A DNA stretch of 8,869 nucleotides from CAYRYU01 sp964428355 (GTDB lineage Bacteria; Muiribacteriota; Ozemobacteria; Ozemobacterales; Ozemobacteraceae). Location: contig CAYRYU010000167.1 of the NCBI GenBank assembly GCA_964428355.1, positions 1 through 8,869 of the forward strand, written 5' to 3'. A program made the translations under genes and the position numbers. Of this stretch, positions 7,023 through 8,869 are shown in pieces; positions within the stretch are counted from its first letter, which is position 1, and every line of letters begins with the position of its first letter. The notes beneath the pieces were generated by a model, which did no database searches, had not been told where the DNA came from, and worked only from the letters and a program-made list of their open reading frames with translations.

Positions 7023-7085
7023 GGCCCTGCCGGTGCCCTCCGCGTCCGTCTTTCCGGGTCCTTGAAATCCAAGTTCGGGGCCCAG

Positions 7086-8444
7086 ATGATGGAAACCTTC
7101 CAGAGGATCCCCCCCCACAATCTCGAAGCCGAGCAGAGCCTTCTCGGGGCCATGATGCTGAGCGAGGAGGCGATCGTCCAATCCATGGAGATCGTCACCT
7201 CGGAGGACTTCTACCAGGTCGCCCATCGCTCCGTGTTCCAGGCGCTGATCGACCTCTATCAGGCCCAGAAGCCATGCGACCCGGTCACGATCCAGGAAGA
7301 ACTCCGTTCGAAGAACAAGCTGACCGAGATGGGGGGTGCGACGTATCTTTCCCAGCTTCTCAACGCCGTTCCCACCGCGGCCAATGCGGAGCATTACGCC
7401 AGGATCATCAAGGAGAAGTCGATCCTTCGGCGCCTGATCGCGGTCACGAACGAGCTCAACCGGGAGGCTTTCGAACCCCAGGCGCAAGCCGAGCCGATCC
7501 TTGATGAGGCCGAAGAGAAGGTCCTTGCCCTCAGCCAGTTCCGCATCGTCCGGCCGTATGTTCGGGTCAAGGAGCTCGTTTCCGAGACCTTCAGCAACCT
7601 GGAACGGCTGTACGAGCACAAACAGGCGATCACCGGCGTTCCGAGCGGATTCGCGAAGCTCGACGAGTTCACAGCCGGGTTCCAGCCTTCCGATCTCGTC
7701 ATAGTCGCGGCGCGGCCTTCCATGGGCAAGACCGCCTTCTGTCTCAATATCGCCCAGTATGTCGGCCACACCGCAAGGAAGCCCGTTCTGATCTTCTCGC
7801 TGGAGATGTCGCGGAATTCTCTCGTCCAGAGGCTGATGTGCTCCGAAGCCAGGATCGACGGCCAGAAGATGCGCCGCGGCTATCTCGGTGACGAGGACTG
7901 GTCAAAGTTGACCATCACCGCGGGTGTCCTCGAGGACACCCCACTTTTCATCGACGATTCCCCGAACTCGACCCTGCTCGAACTTCGGAGCAAGGCCCGG
8001 CGGGCTTTCGCACAGGAAAAGGTCGGGCTGATAATCATCGACTACCTGCAGATGATCTCCCTCGAAAGGATGGCCTCCCAGGACAACCGCACCCAGGAGA
8101 TCTCGGCGATTTCCCGCGGCTTGAAAGGTCTCGCCAGGGAACTGAACGTCCCCGTCATCTGCCTTTCCCAGCTTTCGCGGGCCGTGGAAAGCCGGACCGA
8201 CAAGCGGCCGATGCTCTCCGATCTCCGGGAATCCGGGGCAATCGAGCAGGATGCCGATGTGGTCATCTTCCTGTACCGGGACAGTTACTACAACCCGAAG
8301 AAGGAGGAGAGCCGGAACAAGGCGGAAGTGATCATAGCCAAGCAACGCAACGGGCCCGTCGGTTCCCTCGATCTCGCCTTTTTCCCCGAATTCGCCAGGT
8401 TCGACAACCTCGAAACCGGCTTCTCCGATGACTATGGCGGCTGA
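7086..8444 (+). CDS. dnaB: Replicative DNA helicase DnaB
   Basis: A 452-residue hexameric 5'-3' replicative helicase that unwinds DNA ahead of the polymerase and interacts with primase. The N-terminal domain starts with RIPPHNLEAEQSLLGAMM and continues to about residue 105, followed by a linker helix. The RecA-like ATPase domain contains Walker A ARPSMGKT (209-216, K215), SLEMS, Walker B LIIIDYLQM (D319), the SQLSRAVESRTDKRP loop, DLRESGAIEQDAD, and the end motif KQRNGP (K419, R421), which carries the residues contacting the neighbouring subunit's nucleotide. All are intact, and no intein interrupts the usual insertion sites. The frame also allows a TTG start at 7062 (460 residues). I prefer ATG 7086 or ATG 7089 because homologues begin just before RIPPHNLEAEQ and there is no Shine-Dalgarno before the TTG. 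It is the last recognised gene of the rpsF operon. Confidence 0.96.
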   Translation: MMETFQRIPPHNLEAEQSLLGAMMLSEEAIVQSMEIVTSEDFYQVAHRSVFQALIDLYQAQKPCDPVTIQEELRSKNKLTEMGGATYLSQLLNAVPTAANAEHYARIIKEKSILRRLIAVTNELNREAFEPQAQAEPILDEAEEKVLALSQFRIVRPYVRVKELVSETFSNLERLYEHKQAITGVPSGFAKLDEFTAGFQPSDLVIVAARPSMGKTAFCLNIAQYVGHTARKPVLIFSLEMSRNSLVQRLMCSEARIDGQKMRRGYLGDEDWSKLTITAGVLEDTPLFIDDSPNSTLLELRSKARRAFAQEKVGLIIIDYLQMISLERMASQDNRTQEISAISRGLKGLARELNVPVICLSQLSRAVESRTDKRPMLSDLRESGAIEQDADVVIFLYRDSYYNPKKEESRNKAEVIIAKQRNGPVGSLDLAFFPEFARFDNLETGFSDDYGG

Positions 8445-8474
8445 GTTTCCGGTCCGTGGCGCGACGGCTTGAGC

Positions 8475-8869
8475 ATGGATTCCCGGCTCTTCCACCTGAT
8501 CAACTCCGTCTGGACATCCACGACCCTTGACGTGGTCATGCCCCTGGTCACCGATGCCAAGCTTTGGGTGTCGCTCCTGGTGCCGCTGTGGCTCCTTCTT
8601 TTCTTTCGGAATCGTGGCGCAATGCGGCATCTGGCGATAGGTCTCCTCTTCGCCGTCGGGTTGTCCGATCTGACCTCGGCCCGCCTGTTGAAAAACTTTT
8701 TCGCGAGGCAGAGGCCCTGCAGCGTGGAACCCAATCCCCGGCTCCTTATCGGGATGAAGACGAGTTTCTCATTTCCCTCATCCCATGCATCCAACACCGC
8801 CGCCGCCGCATGGCTGATACTTCTGGAAGCGGGGTGGGGTTGGGGACTCCCCTTTGTGCTTGTTTCCGG
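8475..8869 (+). CDS. PAP2-superfamily membrane phosphatase (N-terminal part, cut by window edge)
   Basis: The frame is open from ATG 8475 to the right edge: 131 complete codons. It shows hydrophobic segments at about residues 30-44 and 52-66. Next comes the first phosphatase motif, K73-x6-R80-P81 (KNFFARQRP), then the second, FPSSH (H104), where the usual PSGH has Ser in place of Gly. The third motif, SRxxxxxHxxxD, would lie beyond the window. Members of this superfamily dephosphorylate lipid substrates such as phosphatidic acid or undecaprenyl diphosphate in the membrane; which one applies here cannot be said. The gene starts 30 nt after the dnaB stop, so it may be co-transcribed. No strong Shine-Dalgarno precedes the ATG. 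Confidence 0.85.
   Translation, partial: MDSRLFHLINSVWTSTTLDVVMPLVTDAKLWVSLLVPLWLLLFFRNRGAMRHLAIGLLFAVGLSDLTSARLLKNFFARQRPCSVEPNPRLLIGMKTSFSFPSSHASNTAAAAWLILLEAGWGWGLPFVLVS

Noticed and set aside
1..8869. tRNA, rRNA, CRISPR array, insertion sequence or integrase
   Set aside because: I looked on both strands and saw no clover-leaf-like gene, regularly spaced repeat, transposase motif or terminal inverted repeat.

Overview
The window looks like a piece of a GC-rich bacterial chromosome, probably from a diderm lineage. The 100-base run of N (3620-3719) indicates a draft or metagenome scaffold. I cannot place it taxonomically. The gene order rpsF-ssb-rpsR-DUF2232-rplI-dnaB is a conserved housekeeping block found in many phyla. 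I see no sign of recent horizontal transfer: no IS element, integrase, tRNA, CRISPR array or compositional break.

Layout: (1) 1-3051, minus strand: a very large membrane sensor of the HAMP-SpoIIE (PP2C-type serine/threonine phosphatase) class. Its C-terminal end runs just off the left edge. (2) 3136-4067, minus strand: a secreted alpha/beta-hydrolase resembling lipases, interrupted by the assembly gap, which hides the expected catalytic serine. (3) 4068-4303: a 236-bp divergent intergenic region with an extended -10 promoter reading left, a good sigma70-type promoter reading right, and a hairpin in each 5' leader. (4) 4304-8444, plus strand: ribosomal protein S6 (rpsF), single-stranded-DNA-binding protein (ssb), S18 (rpsR), a polytopic DUF2232/YybS-like membrane protein, L9 (rplI) and the replicative helicase DnaB. 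Spacing is short except for about 160 bp of structured DNA before dnaB. (5) 8475 to the right edge, plus strand: the N-terminal part of a PAP2-superfamily membrane phosphatase.

The right-hand genes form a typical translation/replication operon: two small-subunit proteins that bind 16S rRNA as a pair (S6 and S18), one large-subunit protein (L9), and two replication-fork proteins (SSB and DnaB). The left-hand pair is accessory: an exported hydrolase followed 84 bp later by a signal-transducing phosphatase that would normally act on an anti-sigma-antagonist (STAS) protein. No such partner is visible in the window.

I found no clearly novel system. The most notable items are the double-sensor architecture of the SpoIIE protein, the gap-interrupted lipase (with a testable reading-frame prediction for the gap length), and inverted repeats in the untranslated parts of the ribosomal-protein operon that could be autoregulatory RNA structures.
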